Assembly: GCF_002553505.1 (NCBI RefSeq)
Contig: NZ_PDCP01000009.1
Location: forward strand, 61,074 to 125,073
Length of the DNA stretch: 64,000 bases
Direction of reading: 5' to 3'
Source: Mycolicibacterium agri
GTDB taxonomy: Bacteria; Actinomycetota; Actinomycetes; Mycobacteriales; Mycobacteriaceae
Position 1 is the stretch's first letter, and each line of letters starts with the position of its first letter. Positions 8,987 to 19,733 of the stretch are shown here, piece after piece. Below the pieces are notes generated by a model. It saw nothing but the letters and a program-made list of their open reading frames with translations. It had not been told where the DNA came from and did not search any database. The position numbers and the translations under genes are program-made.

Positions 8987-9775
8987 TCAGTAGCTGCCCG
9001 ACGGCACGGCAGCCGACGGTGAAGCGCTCCGCGCCAGGTCTAGTTGCTCTCGCGCCGCCGCTGCAATCAACCCCGCATCAGAGAACACAGTCGCGAAATC
9101 GAACCCTCGCTCGATATAGCGACGGGCGACTGTTCCTGTTGGAGTGTGCATTCCAATGGCGACGCCGTGGCGGCGACAGGTATCGGCGATCCGTTGCACC
9201 GTCTCGTCGAAAATCGGGGCCGTCGACCCCGGCTTCTCCCCCAAGGCGAGTGCGAGGTCGCTGGGGCCGATGTAGACGCCGTCGACGCCGGGTGTCGACA
9301 CGATCTCGTCAAGTTCGGTGAGGGCCCGCTGCGTCTCGATCATGATGATGCACGCCACATCGGACAACACGTCCGGGTCAGTCGAGCCCAACACATCGCG
9401 AGCGCGGATCGGCCCGAAGGATCGCAGCCCCGCGGGCGGGTAGCGGCAAGCGCTGACCGCCGCGGCCGCGTCTTCGCGAGTTTCAATCATGGGCACGACA
9501 ACGCCCATCGCCCCGGCGTCGAGCGCCGACATGATCGCCGGCGGCTCGTTCCACCGCACCCGAACAATCGGCGCAGCACCGGAGGCCGCGATCGCCTGCA
9601 CCATGGGGAACGCCGTCGAGTCGTCGATCATCCCGTGCTGTTGATCAATGCACACGTAGTCGTAGCCCTGGCGACCGAATATCTCGGCGGCGAACGGGTC
9701 CGGCAGCGTGCACCATGCGCCGAGCACAGTCTGGCCGCGCCGCCAAGCGGCCGTCAACGGGTTGTGGAACGTCAT
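8987..9775 (-). CDS. HpaI/HpcH-type class II aldolase
   Basis: A protein of 262 residues from the ATG at 9775, which has GGAAGGA at good spacing; an in-frame upstream ATG at 9829 lacks such a site. It is a TIM-barrel aldolase of the 4-hydroxy-2-oxoheptanedioate / 2-dehydro-3-deoxyglucarate aldolase family, which cleaves hydroxy-oxo-acids to pyruvate plus an aldehyde using a divalent metal. The base His is in DQQHG near residue 47, the metal ligands are likely the Glu of IMIETQRA and the Asp of YIGPSDLA. In the family the first motif is usually DxEH; here it is DQQH. The operon context suggests carbon-carbon cleavage late in the pathway. Confidence 0.88.
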   Translation of the reverse strand: MTFHNPLTAAWRRGQTVLGAWCTLPDPFAAEIFGRQGYDYVCIDQQHGMIDDSTAFPMVQAIAASGAAPIVRVRWNEPPAIMSALDAGAMGVVVPMIETREDAAAAVSACRYPPAGLRSFGPIRARDVLGSTDPDVLSDVACIIMIETQRALTELDEIVSTPGVDGVYIGPSDLALALGEKPGSTAPIFDETVQRIADTCRRHGVAIGMHTPTGTVARRYIERGFDFATVFSDAGLIAAAAREQLDLARSASPSAAVPSGSY

Positions 9776-9835
9776 GCACGCTTCCTTCCGGACGAGTGAC
9801 CGGATGGGCAGAGCGCCCACCCGGTCCACTCGAAA

Positions 9836-11425
9836 TCAACTGTTGTTAAGGGTCATTTCCTTGAGCAGGATGAACCCGTCGATGCGCGGAGTCCAGTCGA
9901 GCCGTTGCGCCAAACCGAAATTGAAGTTCGGCTGACCGATCGGAACTACAGGGACGCGGTCATAGACATACTTGGCGATGTCGGCTAACGCCTTCTGACG
10001 CGCATCGCCGCTGGTCCCGACTGCCGACGCGAACATCTTCTCCAGCTGCGGGTCGCAGTAGGCCGATGTGTTGCCTTCGCACGAGTAATAACTGACCACG
10101 CTGCCCGAGTAGTCCATCAACTCCTGTCCGTGCTGCTGCAGGCCCAGCAACGTCCGCTCAGGGGGGATGTTCGGATACCCCATCGTCCACTGCTGCTCGA
10201 ATGCTGCGGTCTCCTGCGTTTCGCTGGTCACTCCAGTCATTCCGATCGCTTTGAGTCTTTCGGCGATCAACTGGACGACTTCGTTGGCCCGCAGGATGTA
10301 ACCCTCACGCGCCGACACCGTTATCGGTTCGGTGACGTCCACACCGTCGGCCTTCGCTTCGGCGATGAGCGCCTTCGCCTTCTCGGGGTCGTAGGGGTAG
10401 GGAGGCAGGTCGGCATATCCCACCGCCGAAGGGCCGACGATCTGGCCCACGACCTTTCCGCCGCCCAGGATGTCGTTCATGATCTGCTCTTTGTCGAAGG
10501 CCATCGAAATCGCTTGCCGCACACGCAGATCAGAAAGAGCGGGGTTTTTGGTGTCGATCCGCAGGATCACCGTCTCTATCGTGGGTGTCGATTCACACTT
10601 TGGCGCCGAGTCGCACTGCTCCTTGCTCAGTTTGGGCGCCAGATCAGCCTCGCCCTGCTGCACCATTGCCGAACGCACTTCGGTTTCGGGGCGGAACACG
10701 TATGTCGCTTTCGTGATCGTCGCCTGTCCGCCGGCGTCAGGCGCATCTTTGCCCCACCAATCGTCGTTGGGGACAAGCACGATGCTCTGGCCGCGGTCCC
10801 ACGACTCAAGCTTGTACGGCCCGGTGCCGACGGGCTTGGTCTCGTAGCTGCCCAAGTCCTCGGTGATCTGCTTGGCCGACGGAATTGTCACGAAGTACAG
10901 ACGGGTCGGCAAGATGGGGTCCGGTGCCGCGGTCTTCACGTTCAGCGTGTACTTGTCGACAGCGCTGGCCTCGATGTCTGGGCCGAGGAAGGTACGCATC
11001 GGGAACGCGTTCTTCGGATCCAAAACGTAGTTCAGAGAGGTCGCGGCCGCATCCGCATCGAAATCCGATCCGTCGGTGAACTTGACATTCTGGCGAAGCG
11101 TGAATTGCCAATTGGTGGGATCGACCTGCTTCCAGGACAAAGCGAGCTCAGGGACCAGCTCGTTTGTTTCGGGGTCGCGATTGATCAGCGCCTCTTGGAT
11201 ATTCCGAAGTACCGGATGTCCGTCATTGGAATACGCATTCCAGCTGGCGAGCGATCTTGGCTCCTCGGGCAGCGCGATCGTCACCTCGGAGCCCGTGCTC
11301 CCACCACCGCCTCCTCCGCCGGAACATCCTGCCAGCACGAAAGCGATCACCGTAACGATGGCAAGAACGCCCGATCGCGCACGCCGCCGTAGGGTGACAG
11401 GCCCCTCTGCCGTCAATGAGTTCAC
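9836..11425 (-). CDS. ABC transporter substrate-binding lipoprotein, family 5
   Basis: A 529-residue extracytoplasmic binding protein (SBP_bac_5, peptide/opine/nickel class). The N-terminus has several Arg residues, a hydrophobic stretch and the lipobox VLAGC, followed by a Gly-rich linker. The body carries family segments such as LVPELALSWKQ, VKFTDGSDFDADAAA and VRQAISMAFDKEQIM. It starts with GTG in a four-base GTGA overlap with the upstream enoyl-CoA hydratase. The ligand is not predictable: this class binds peptides but also opines, sugars and metal chelates, and the enzyme-rich operon argues for a carbon source. Confidence 0.92.
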   Translation of the reverse strand: MNSLTAEGPVTLRRRARSGVLAIVTVIAFVLAGCSGGGGGGGSTGSEVTIALPEEPRSLASWNAYSNDGHPVLRNIQEALINRDPETNELVPELALSWKQVDPTNWQFTLRQNVKFTDGSDFDADAAATSLNYVLDPKNAFPMRTFLGPDIEASAVDKYTLNVKTAAPDPILPTRLYFVTIPSAKQITEDLGSYETKPVGTGPYKLESWDRGQSIVLVPNDDWWGKDAPDAGGQATITKATYVFRPETEVRSAMVQQGEADLAPKLSKEQCDSAPKCESTPTIETVILRIDTKNPALSDLRVRQAISMAFDKEQIMNDILGGGKVVGQIVGPSAVGYADLPPYPYDPEKAKALIAEAKADGVDVTEPITVSAREGYILRANEVVQLIAERLKAIGMTGVTSETQETAAFEQQWTMGYPNIPPERTLLGLQQHGQELMDYSGSVVSYYSCEGNTSAYCDPQLEKMFASAVGTSGDARQKALADIAKYVYDRVPVVPIGQPNFNFGLAQRLDWTPRIDGFILLKEMTLNNS

Positions 11426-12222
11426 GTGGTTCTCCTCTCTGAGTTTCGCGAACCATCGCCGTCCCTGGCGAATCTCTGGGTGGCGGCCGCATAGGCGGGC
11501 TGCCGATGGCCGGCGTCTCCGGCCAACATCTGGAAGGCGGCGACCAACCCGCGGTCGGCAAGGGGCTCAGGGTTGAGCGCCACCTTCGCCAATCTGAGGG
11601 AAAGCGGGCTCTTCGCCGCTAACTCCACCGCCAATTGCCTTGCTGCGTTGAGATGTTCACCTGCAGGCACGAGCCTGGTCACCAGGCCCTTGCGTTCGGC
11701 TTCGGCAGCGTCGACGCGCCGCCCCGTCAGGATCCAGTCGGTCGCGACGCCGACACCAACAAGTCGCGACAATCGTTGTAACCCACCGGATCCCGGCAGA
11801 CTGCCAAGCGTCACCTCGGGCATGCTGAACACTGCGTCGGCACCTGCGACTCGGAAGTCACATGCCAGCGCCAGTTCGAGTCCTCCGCCGACACAGTAGC
11901 CCTGGATCGCCGCAACCACAGGCTTGGTGCACTCGGCGACGCGATTCTTCGTCGCGAAATCCAGTGCTACATAATCTTGTTCTGCCTGTCCGGTCAGCTG
12001 GCCGATTTCGGCGAGGTCTGATCCTGAGCAAAACGCCCGACCCTCCGCGGCAATGACAACCGCACCCACGGAGTCGTCCCTCTCGATCGTGGCGATGGCC
12101 TCTGCGATCGCACGGTGGCATGCCGAGTCGAGCGCATTGAGGACTTCCGGCCTGCGCAATGTGATGACGGCGACTCGGCCGTCAATCACCTCGACGGTCG
12201 GCAATCCATTACGTGAACTCAT
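11422..12222 (-). CDS. enoyl-CoA hydratase/isomerase family protein
   Basis: A 266-residue crotonase-fold protein. The oxyanion-hole segments are EGRAFCSGSDLAEIG and GYCVGGGLELALACDF. The first catalytic carboxylate is kept in MPEVTLGSLPG, but the second Glu of true hydratases appears as Asp in ATDWILTGR, so the reaction may be hydration, isomerisation, hydrolysis or another crotonase chemistry. It overlaps both neighbours by four bases and therefore belongs firmly to the operon. Confidence 0.9.
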   Translation of the reverse strand: MSSRNGLPTVEVIDGRVAVITLRRPEVLNALDSACHRAIAEAIATIERDDSVGAVVIAAEGRAFCSGSDLAEIGQLTGQAEQDYVALDFATKNRVAECTKPVVAAIQGYCVGGGLELALACDFRVAGADAVFSMPEVTLGSLPGSGGLQRLSRLVGVGVATDWILTGRRVDAAEAERKGLVTRLVPAGEHLNAARQLAVELAAKSPLSLRLAKVALNPEPLADRGLVAAFQMLAGDAGHRQPAYAAATQRFARDGDGSRNSERRTT

Positions 12223-13054
12223 CTGGCGATCCCCTCCGCCGTCGAGGCAAGACGGCGTTCACGTGACCGCTCGCGTGCGACGACAGGATCCGGCTCCGGA
12301 ACAGCTCGCATCAGGGCGATCGTGTAGGGGTCGCGGGGAGAACCATAAATCTCGTCACGAGAGCCGATCTCCTTCACCTGACCGCCTTGCATGACAACGA
12401 TGCGATCACATAGATGCCGCACTGTTGCAAGGTCGTGGGCGATGTAGATCATCGTCAGTCCGAGCCGCGACTTGAGATTGACAAATAAGTTGAGTATCTG
12501 GGCCTGGATCGAGACGTCCAACGAGGCGACGGGCTCGTCGCAGATCAGGAGGCTCGGCTGGACAGCGAGCGCCCGCGCGATGCCGATGCGTTGCCGCTCA
12601 CCGCCCGAGAATGCAGCCGGCCTGCGCGGGAGATGGTCGGGGCGCAATCCCACCAGTTCAAGCAGTTCGACGATCTGATCTCGGATCGCCGAGCGCTTCT
12701 GGCGGGGCCGGTGGATGCGTATCCCTTCGCCGATGATGTCCTCGACGCACATGCGGGGGTCCAAAGACGAGTAAGGGTCCTGGAAAACCAGCTGCGCCCG
12801 CGCTCGGTACTCCTTCAACTTGGCCCTGCGAAAAGACAGCACATCCTCGCCCTCAAAGCGGATGGTCCCTGAGGTCGGTTCGATAAGCCGCAGAATGCAG
12901 CGTGCTGTCGTCGACTTGCCGGAACCGGATTCACCGACCAGTCCTACGGTTTCACCGCGCTGCACGCTGAATCCGACGTCGTCGAGCACTTTGGACGCAT
13001 GTCGCCCGGTCCCGAATACTTTGACGAGGTTGGCAACCTCGACGACGGTGTCAT

Positions 13055-13058
<4 letters not shown>
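12219..13058 (-). CDS. Opp/Dpp-type ABC transporter ATP-binding protein, DppF-like
   Basis: A 279-residue ATPase from the ATG at 13058, which lies in an ATGA overlap with the upstream ATPase gene; the frame stays open further upstream but only as antisense-like Arg-rich sequence over that gene. Walker A is GESGSGKST, the signature [15 protein letters not shown], Walker [15 protein letters not shown]. The C-terminal segment [17 protein letters not shown] is the usual oligopeptide-transporter tail. It pairs with the adjacent DppD-like ATPase. Confidence 0.92.
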
Positions 13059-14088
<1,030 letters not shown>

Positions 14089-14092
<4 letters not shown>

Positions 14093-15300
14093 GACCGACC
14101 CCCTACCCTGTTGTCCTCGGCGGCGCCGCTTAAGCCGAGTTCACGCAAGATCTGTTCGGTGTGCTCACCATGTCGCGGCGGGGCCAAGCGGGCTTCGAGC
14201 GGGGTGCGACTGAATCGTGCAGCGGGAGCGACCAACCGCAGTGGACCATCCGGGCTGTCGACGCTGATAACCCGGCCTGTCGACACAGCTTGGGGGTCTG
14301 CGACAGCGTCGCGCAGCGTGTTGACCCGGGCCGCGAAAATGTCAGCCGGCTCCATCACCGCGAGCCACTCGTCGGTGGTGCGGGTCGCCAAGGCCTCCTC
14401 GATCAGCGCCTCGAACTCACTTTGCCTGGCTGCCCGCTTGGCATAAGTGTCGAAGCGAGGATCGACCGAAAGGTCTGGCAGACCGAGGATTTCGCAGATC
14501 TCGCGGACCTGCCTTCCACTCGACAGCGCAAGGTAGCCGTCTTTGGTTCGGTAGAACCCGTATGGCGGCGGAATGTAGCCATGGCCGTGCATGGGCGTCC
14601 CCCGCGCCGGCTCGTCGGCACCGTTGTTGAGCATGTGCACCAGGTGTTCGCTCAGGGCGGCAAAGGTGCTGCCCAAAAGGTCGACCCAAACCTGTTGTCC
14701 CTCTCCGGTGCGCTCCCTGTGCACCAGCGCAGCCAGCGCCGCGGCTGCGCCGTTGAGCCCGCCGAGCACGTCGGTGATCGACATCCCGATGGGTGTCGGT
14801 CTGCCGTCGGCGGATTCGTTGATCACGCCCATTCCGCTCATGGCCTGGATGAGGACGTCTTGTCCAGGTTTGCTTACCCTTGGGCCGTCAGGCCCGTAGC
14901 CAGATGCAGAGATGTACACGATGCCTGGATTGATTTGACGGCACGCGTCGTAACCCAATCCGAGCCGGTCCATGACCCCGGGACGGAAGTTCTCATAAAC
15001 CACGTCAGCGGTGGCGATCAGCGCCCTCATGGTGCGCAATCCGGCGTCTGACTTGAGGTCGACGGCAATGGATCGCTTATTGCGGTTGTTCGCTAAGAAT
15101 GTTGCGCGATAGAGCGAATTGGGCGGCGTTCCAGAGCCGTCGGCGTAGCGTTCGTCGGGCCTGCCGTCGGGGGTCACCGCAGTGGGACGCTCGATCTTGA
15201 TCACGTCGGCGCCGAAGTCTCCGAGCATCTGGGTGGCATAAGGCCCTTGCACCCGCTCGGTGAAGTCCACCACGACGATGCCTGCCAACGGACCGCTCAT
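14089..15300 (-). CDS. class III (CaiB/BaiF) CoA-transferase, third copy
   Basis: A 403-residue family III CoA-transferase, paralogous to the two at the end of the operon. It opens MSGPLAGIVVVDFTERVQGP, has VYENFRPGVMDRL and the catalytic Asp in SITDVLGGLNG near residue 177. It starts in an ATGA overlap with the aldehyde dehydrogenase gene and ends in a GTGA overlap with the DppD-like gene. Three such enzymes in one transcript suggest either successive CoA transfers or different acyl substrates. Confidence 0.93.
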
Positions 15301-16760
15301 GCGCCACCGCCGGGTTGCAGTGAGACATAACGTGTCTCGGTCATCTCGTGGGCGGTGAAGGCGGGACCTTCGCGGGTATTGCCGGACTCACCGACTCCTC
15401 CGTAGGGCTGCTGATCGAGCCGGGTGGTCGGAACGTCATTGACGAGCACCCCGCCGAATTCCAACCGGGACACCGCGTCCAATGCCAGGTTGAGGTCGCT
15501 GGTGAACAAGCCGGCCTGCAACCCGTACACCGTCTCGTTTGCGAGCGCGAACGCTTCCTCGCGGCTCTCGTAGGGGATCACGGTCAGTACCGGTCCGAAA
15601 GCTTCCGATACACGGAGCCTGGTGCCTGCAGGCGCCTGGTCGACAACGGTCGGACGCAGGCATTCACCGACTATGTCACCGCCGGCTGCTACGGTCGCAC
15701 CTGCGGCGGCCGCTTCGTCGATCCAACTCTTGACCCGGGCCGTGGCATCCGGCGTGATCAGTGGCCCGACATCGGTCGCTTCGTCAAAGGGATCGCCAAC
15801 GGTCAGCGCGTCGGCGTGTTTGCGCAGGGCGTCGTTGAGCTGTTCGCGCACCGCGCGGTGCGCGATGACGCGTTGTACCGAGATGCAACTCTGTCCTGAC
15901 GTCGAGTAGGCGGCCTTGGAGATCTTGGCGGCGGCCACGTCTATATCTGCGTCTTCGGCCACCAGAACCGGTGAGTTCGAACCGAGTTCGAGCGCAACCT
16001 TCTTGCGATACGCAGTAGCCGCGATCTGCCAGCCCACCTCGCTGCTGCCGGTGAAGGTGATGAGCTTCGGCACGGGATGTGCGACGAGCGCGGGACCTGC
16101 CGACGTGCGGTCGTCTGTGACGACCGTCAGCCAATCCTCTGGAAGGCCGGCTTCGATCAGCAGAGTACGCAGCGCCAGCGCGGTGAGCGGAGTCTGATGT
16201 GCCGGCTTCAGGACGATCGCGCACCCCGCTGCGATGGCCGGACCCACTTTGTGCATGACGGTGTTGAGCGGGAAGTTGAACGGCGAAATGGCGCCGACTA
16301 CGCCGACCGGCAACCGCACCGCGATGGCCAACTTGCCGACACCGGTTGGCGTCGCTTCCGTGGCAACCTGCTCTCCGGCTAAAGTGCGCGCCACCGCCGC
16401 GGAAAATCGGGCCGTCTCGGCGGCCCTACCCACCTCACCGCGTGCGTCGCGGATCGCCTTCCCGCTTTCCAGCGTGATCAGTCCTGCCAGCCGGTCCACA
16501 TCGCGCTCAAGAAGCTGCGCAACCGCGTCCAATACCCGCGCTCGCTGCCACTGCGGAAGGCCGCGTTCCTGCGCTGCACAGGCGGCCATGCATGCGGCAT
16601 CCACTTCGGCCGGGCCGCAGTTCGCCACCTGTCCGATCACCTCCCCGGTGAAAGGGTCGTAGACGTCGACTCGGCCAGTGGCGCGATGCTCGTCGACGTT
16701 TGTGGGAACCGCGGCAATGGCGGCCTCGCGACGGTTTGCGGCGTCGTCAGGCTGCGGCAC
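15297..16760 (-). CDS. NAD(P)-dependent aldehyde dehydrogenase
   Basis: An aldehyde dehydrogenase superfamily protein of 487 residues from the GTG at 16760, which has AGAAAGG at good spacing; an in-frame ATG at 16796 would overlap the upstream permease gene by about 50 bases and has no visible binding site. Conserved parts are SPFNFPLN, FTGSSEVGWQIA, the general-base Glu in VALELGSNSP near residue 258 and the nucleophile Cys in TSGQSCISVQR near residue 292. The GQSCISVQR type is shared with lactaldehyde, sulfoacetaldehyde and related dehydrogenases. It may oxidise the aldehyde released by the aldolase of the operon (inference). Confidence 0.9.
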   Translation of the reverse strand: MPQPDDAANRREAAIAAVPTNVDEHRATGRVDVYDPFTGEVIGQVANCGPAEVDAACMAACAAQERGLPQWQRARVLDAVAQLLERDVDRLAGLITLESGKAIRDARGEVGRAAETARFSAAVARTLAGEQVATEATPTGVGKLAIAVRLPVGVVGAISPFNFPLNTVMHKVGPAIAAGCAIVLKPAHQTPLTALALRTLLIEAGLPEDWLTVVTDDRTSAGPALVAHPVPKLITFTGSSEVGWQIAATAYRKKVALELGSNSPVLVAEDADIDVAAAKISKAAYSTSGQSCISVQRVIAHRAVREQLNDALRKHADALTVGDPFDEATDVGPLITPDATARVKSWIDEAAAAGATVAAGGDIVGECLRPTVVDQAPAGTRLRVSEAFGPVLTVIPYESREEAFALANETVYGLQAGLFTSDLNLALDAVSRLEFGGVLVNDVPTTRLDQQPYGGVGESGNTREGPAFTAHEMTETRYVSLQPGGGA

Positions 16761-17643
16761 TTTGTGGCCTTTCTTTCTCGGAACCGGTTCGTGCATAGAG
16801 GGTTCGGGTGGACCGGCTGCGTAGCCAGGTCGCGATGATGTTCACGCTCAGCGCGGTGAACAGGATGGCCAAGCCAGGCATCGCGACCAGCCACCATGCC
16901 GAGGTCAAATACTCGCGGCCCTCGGCCAGCATGAGTCCCCATGACGATTCGGGCGGCTGGATACCGAGGCCCAGGAAGCTCAATGATGCCTCCGTCAGCA
17001 TCATCACCGCCAGTTCGAGGGTGGCCAGAACAACCAAGGGAGCCAACAGGTTCGGCAGCAGGTGCCGCGCGATGATCCGCAGATCCGACGCTCCTAGCGC
17101 ACGCGACGCCTCGACGAACAGCACCTCACGCAGGGAGAGTATGAGACCGCGGGAAACCCTGGCGTACACCATCCATCTCGTCACGGCCAGCACTAGCACC
17201 ACGTTGAGGAAGCTGGGGCCCGCCAGATACAACACCAGCAGAGCGATCAGCAAGGACGGCACACTCATCTGCAGGTCGACGAACCGCATGACAATGTCGT
17301 CGAACCAACCCCGGTAGTAGCCGGCGATGAGGCCGATGACGGTGCCGACGAGCCCAGAAACCAGAACACTCGCCACACCGACGGTCAGCGAGATCTGCGC
17401 CCCCAGCATGAGTCTGGAAAGTTCGTCGCGACCGAGGGCGTCGGTTCCCAGCACGTGCACACCGCCGCCGCGGTCCGTCATGGGCGGCAAGTTGCGCAGT
17501 GACACATCCTGTGCGTAGGGGTCGAACGGTGCGAGCTGGTGTACGAAAACGGCACTGGTCACCACGATCATCAGGATGACGACACTGATGGTGACGAGTT
17601 TGTGGGTCCATGCGAACCGGCCGACACTCGATAGCAGTCTCAT
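16747..17643 (-). CDS. Opp/Dpp-type ABC transporter permease, DppC-like
   Basis: A 298-residue permease from the ATG at 17643, four bases after the stop of the SDR gene. The features of the class are an N-terminal helix, the extracytoplasmic VLGTDALGRDELSRLMLGAQISL segment (shown here as two halves, VLGTDALGRDE and LMLGAQISL), the EAA loop EASRALGASDLRIIARHLLPN and the ending LGLGIQPPESSWGLML. It completes the five-part importer of this operon. Confidence 0.92.
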   Translation of the reverse strand: MRLLSSVGRFAWTHKLVTISVVILMIVVTSAVFVHQLAPFDPYAQDVSLRNLPPMTDRGGGVHVLGTDALGRDELSRLMLGAQISLTVGVASVLVSGLVGTVIGLIAGYYRGWFDDIVMRFVDLQMSVPSLLIALLVLYLAGPSFLNVVLVLAVTRWMVYARVSRGLILSLREVLFVEASRALGASDLRIIARHLLPNLLAPLVVLATLELAVMMLTEASLSFLGLGIQPPESSWGLMLAEGREYLTSAWWLVAMPGLAILFTALSVNIIATWLRSRSTRTLYARTGSEKERPQSAAA

Positions 17644-17647
17644 GGCA

Positions 17648-18445
17648 TCACCCGAGCATCGAAACGCCGCCGTCAACGTAAAGGCCGATGCCAGTGATGA
17701 AGGCGGAATCTTTGGACAACAGATATTCGGCAGCCGCTGCCTGATCGTCGGGTTCGGCAAGGCGGCCCAACGGGATCCCCGGCCGAAACTGCTCGAGGGA
17801 GCCCTTCAGTTTGGCGTCCAACACCCCCGGCCCGTCCGTACGCACTGCCTGCTCGATCATCGCTGTGCTGGTGACACCGGGACATAAGCAGTTGGCTCGA
17901 ACGCCGCTACCTGCCAGTTCCAGGGCAACCTGCTTGGTGAGGTGCAACACCGCCGCCTTACTCGTCGCATACGCGGATTGGTTCATCCGTGCCGCAGCGG
18001 CGGTGACCGATGCGACGGTCACGATCGCCCCCTTGGTGGCGACGAGTTCGGGTGTGGCTGCGCGGATCGCGACGAAAGTACCGGTGAGGTTGACTTCCAT
18101 GATCGTCCGCCACAGCGTCAACTCGATATCGGTGAATCTCGCCGCGGTCTGCCGAATCCCTGCCGCGGTGATCAGCCCATACAACGATCCGAAGTTGCGT
18201 ACGGTCTCGGCCACCGCCGCCGCCATCGCATCCTCGTCGGTGGTGTCGGCGGGCACGCCGATGACATCGAGGCCGTCGTCTTGCATCCGTGCCGCGGCAT
18301 CCATCACCGCGTCGGGTTTGAGGTCGACGATGGCAACCCGGGCGCCCGAGGTGGCGAGCCGGCGTGCCATCGCTTCGCCCATTCCGCCTGCGCCGCCGGT
18401 GATCAGCACCGGCTCACCGGCGAACTTCGATCCCTTGTCGGTCAC
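17648..18445 (-). CDS. short-chain dehydrogenase/reductase
   Basis: A 265-residue classical SDR. The nucleotide-binding motif TGGAGGMG is at residues 16-23, and the catalytic residues are Ser146, Tyr159 and Lys163 in the YATSK motif. The C-terminus GIGLYVDGGVSMLG is typical. It begins with GTG in a GTGA overlap with the MaoC gene. It could oxidise a hydroxyacyl-CoA or free hydroxy acid made by the hot-dog hydratases; cofactor choice is not certain, though the Asp after the second strand (VDLKPD) favours NAD(H). Confidence 0.92.
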   Translation of the reverse strand: MTDKGSKFAGEPVLITGGAGGMGEAMARRLATSGARVAIVDLKPDAVMDAAARMQDDGLDVIGVPADTTDEDAMAAAVAETVRNFGSLYGLITAAGIRQTAARFTDIELTLWRTIMEVNLTGTFVAIRAATPELVATKGAIVTVASVTAAAARMNQSAYATSKAAVLHLTKQVALELAGSGVRANCLCPGVTSTAMIEQAVRTDGPGVLDAKLKGSLEQFRPGIPLGRLAEPDDQAAAAEYLLSKDSAFITGIGLYVDGGVSMLG

Positions 18446-18864
18446 ACCGAATCTCCAATCTGGATGGTGCCAATTGCCGTTGTCGTTCTGCGGCGATCGA
18501 CGTTCTCAGTCCACAATTCGAGCGACACCTGCCCGGACGCTTCGTCGAGCCCGGTCACGCGTCCGCGGCAGATGATCGGTGCACCGACCAGGTCGGTGCC
18601 CGTGTACCGGGCTCCGAAATTGCGGTACCAAGCACCGCTGCCCACCCAGTCCTGGCCCAGCTGGGCTAGAAATGCGGCTTTCAGGAAGCCGTGCACAATG
18701 ACACCGTCGAAGCCGCGTCGACGCGCATAGTCAACGTCGTAATGGATGCCTGAAAAGTCATGCGCTGCACCGGCATAACGAACCAGTTGCGCTGCGGTTG
18801 TGGTGTGCACCCGCGCTGGCAACTCGAACCCGACGCCCGCGTTGACGATGCGATCGGGGATCAC
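18442..18864 (-). CDS. MaoC-like (R)-specific hydratase/dehydratase
   Basis: A 140-residue single hot-dog protein. The hydratase-2 motif with the catalytic Asp36 and His41 is intact (AHDFSGIHYD), followed by FDGVIVHGFLKAAFLAQL, which forms the central helix and glycine turn. This is the size and layout of HadB-like subunits. It starts with GTG, overlapping the upstream double hot-dog gene by four bases. It probably hydrates or dehydrates a CoA thioester together with the neighbouring hot-dog proteins. Confidence 0.88.
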   Translation of the reverse strand: MIPDRIVNAGVGFELPARVHTTTAAQLVRYAGAAHDFSGIHYDVDYARRRGFDGVIVHGFLKAAFLAQLGQDWVGSGAWYRNFGARYTGTDLVGAPIICRGRVTGLDEASGQVSLELWTENVDRRRTTTAIGTIQIGDSV

Positions 18865-19733
18865 TGCTCATCACCTCCTCGGTCGAGGCGGAAGCTGAGG
18901 ACGTGGCCACAGCGGCTGGTGGCGACGAGCGCGCCTGTTTGGTCGCGCATCTCATTGATCCGGACGCGAAACAGCAACGTACCCCGTGATCCTGCTTTCT
19001 CGTAGACCTCGGTGTAGCGAGTGGTCACAGTGATCACATCGCCGACTCGGATGGGTCTTTCGTAGGTGACTTCGTTGAACGCATTGCCGCCACCGGTCAT
19101 CGGGTACGGAAGGCGATGGAGGAAGCTATCGAGGTTGAGATCGCGACGCTCGACGGGATCGAGGGCGGCGAAGTATGTCGCCGGAGCAGACGTGCCTGCG
19201 GTGGCACCGATTGCCTCCGCGAAGGCTGCGACATCGTTTTCCTCGACTCGATAGGTGAATGTGCCTGCGGCCTGTCCGAGGCGCACCGCCGCGCGAAGCC
19301 TGTCCAATGGCAGTCCGTCAACGCCGTCGGGTTCAGCGGTCGCAACACATTCACCCTCGACGGTGACCCGGTCGTCTTCATCGCGGACCCAGACGCTGCA
19401 ACGTAATTCAGTCGATCCGTCGTCGACGGGGGTCGCACTGACGAGCCGCCCACCGAATCGCAAGGCACGCCCAACGGCGTCGGGCTTCAGATAGCGGACG
19501 GACAAGTCGCGGATCACGCAGTCGGGACCAAGCCAGCTGACCAAGAGGCGGCGCAGCACGGCTGCCTTCCACGTGCCGTGCACCAGTGGTTCTTCGAATC
19601 CGCGGGCCTGTGCGACGGCACGGTCGAAATGAATCGGAGAGTAGTCGTCGGCTGCGGCCGCCCAGCGCAGAAGATGCTCCGTGGACGGGGACACCACTCG
19701 TTCGTCGAAGTCCTGCATCGCGACTGCGCTCAT
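18861..19733 (-). CDS. double hot-dog dehydratase, MaoC half followed by FAS1-DH-like half
   Basis: A 290-residue protein from the ATG at 19733, in an ATGA overlap with the upstream gene. The first half has a MaoC-type active site (DDYSPIHFD, Asp30 and His35). The second half, from about residue 160, has the non-catalytic FAS1 dehydratase pattern: YRVEENDVAAFAEAIG, YPMTGGGNAFNEVTYERPI and GDVITVTTRYTEVYEK. In most fused (R)-hydratases the non-catalytic half comes first, so the order here is unusual. It likely works on a CoA or acyl-carrier thioester with the adjacent MaoC protein. Confidence 0.85.
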   Translation of the reverse strand: MSAVAMQDFDERVVSPSTEHLLRWAAAADDYSPIHFDRAVAQARGFEEPLVHGTWKAAVLRRLLVSWLGPDCVIRDLSVRYLKPDAVGRALRFGGRLVSATPVDDGSTELRCSVWVRDEDDRVTVEGECVATAEPDGVDGLPLDRLRAAVRLGQAAGTFTYRVEENDVAAFAEAIGATAGTSAPATYFAALDPVERRDLNLDSFLHRLPYPMTGGGNAFNEVTYERPIRVGDVITVTTRYTEVYEKAGSRGTLLFRVRINEMRDQTGALVATSRCGHVLSFRLDRGGDEQ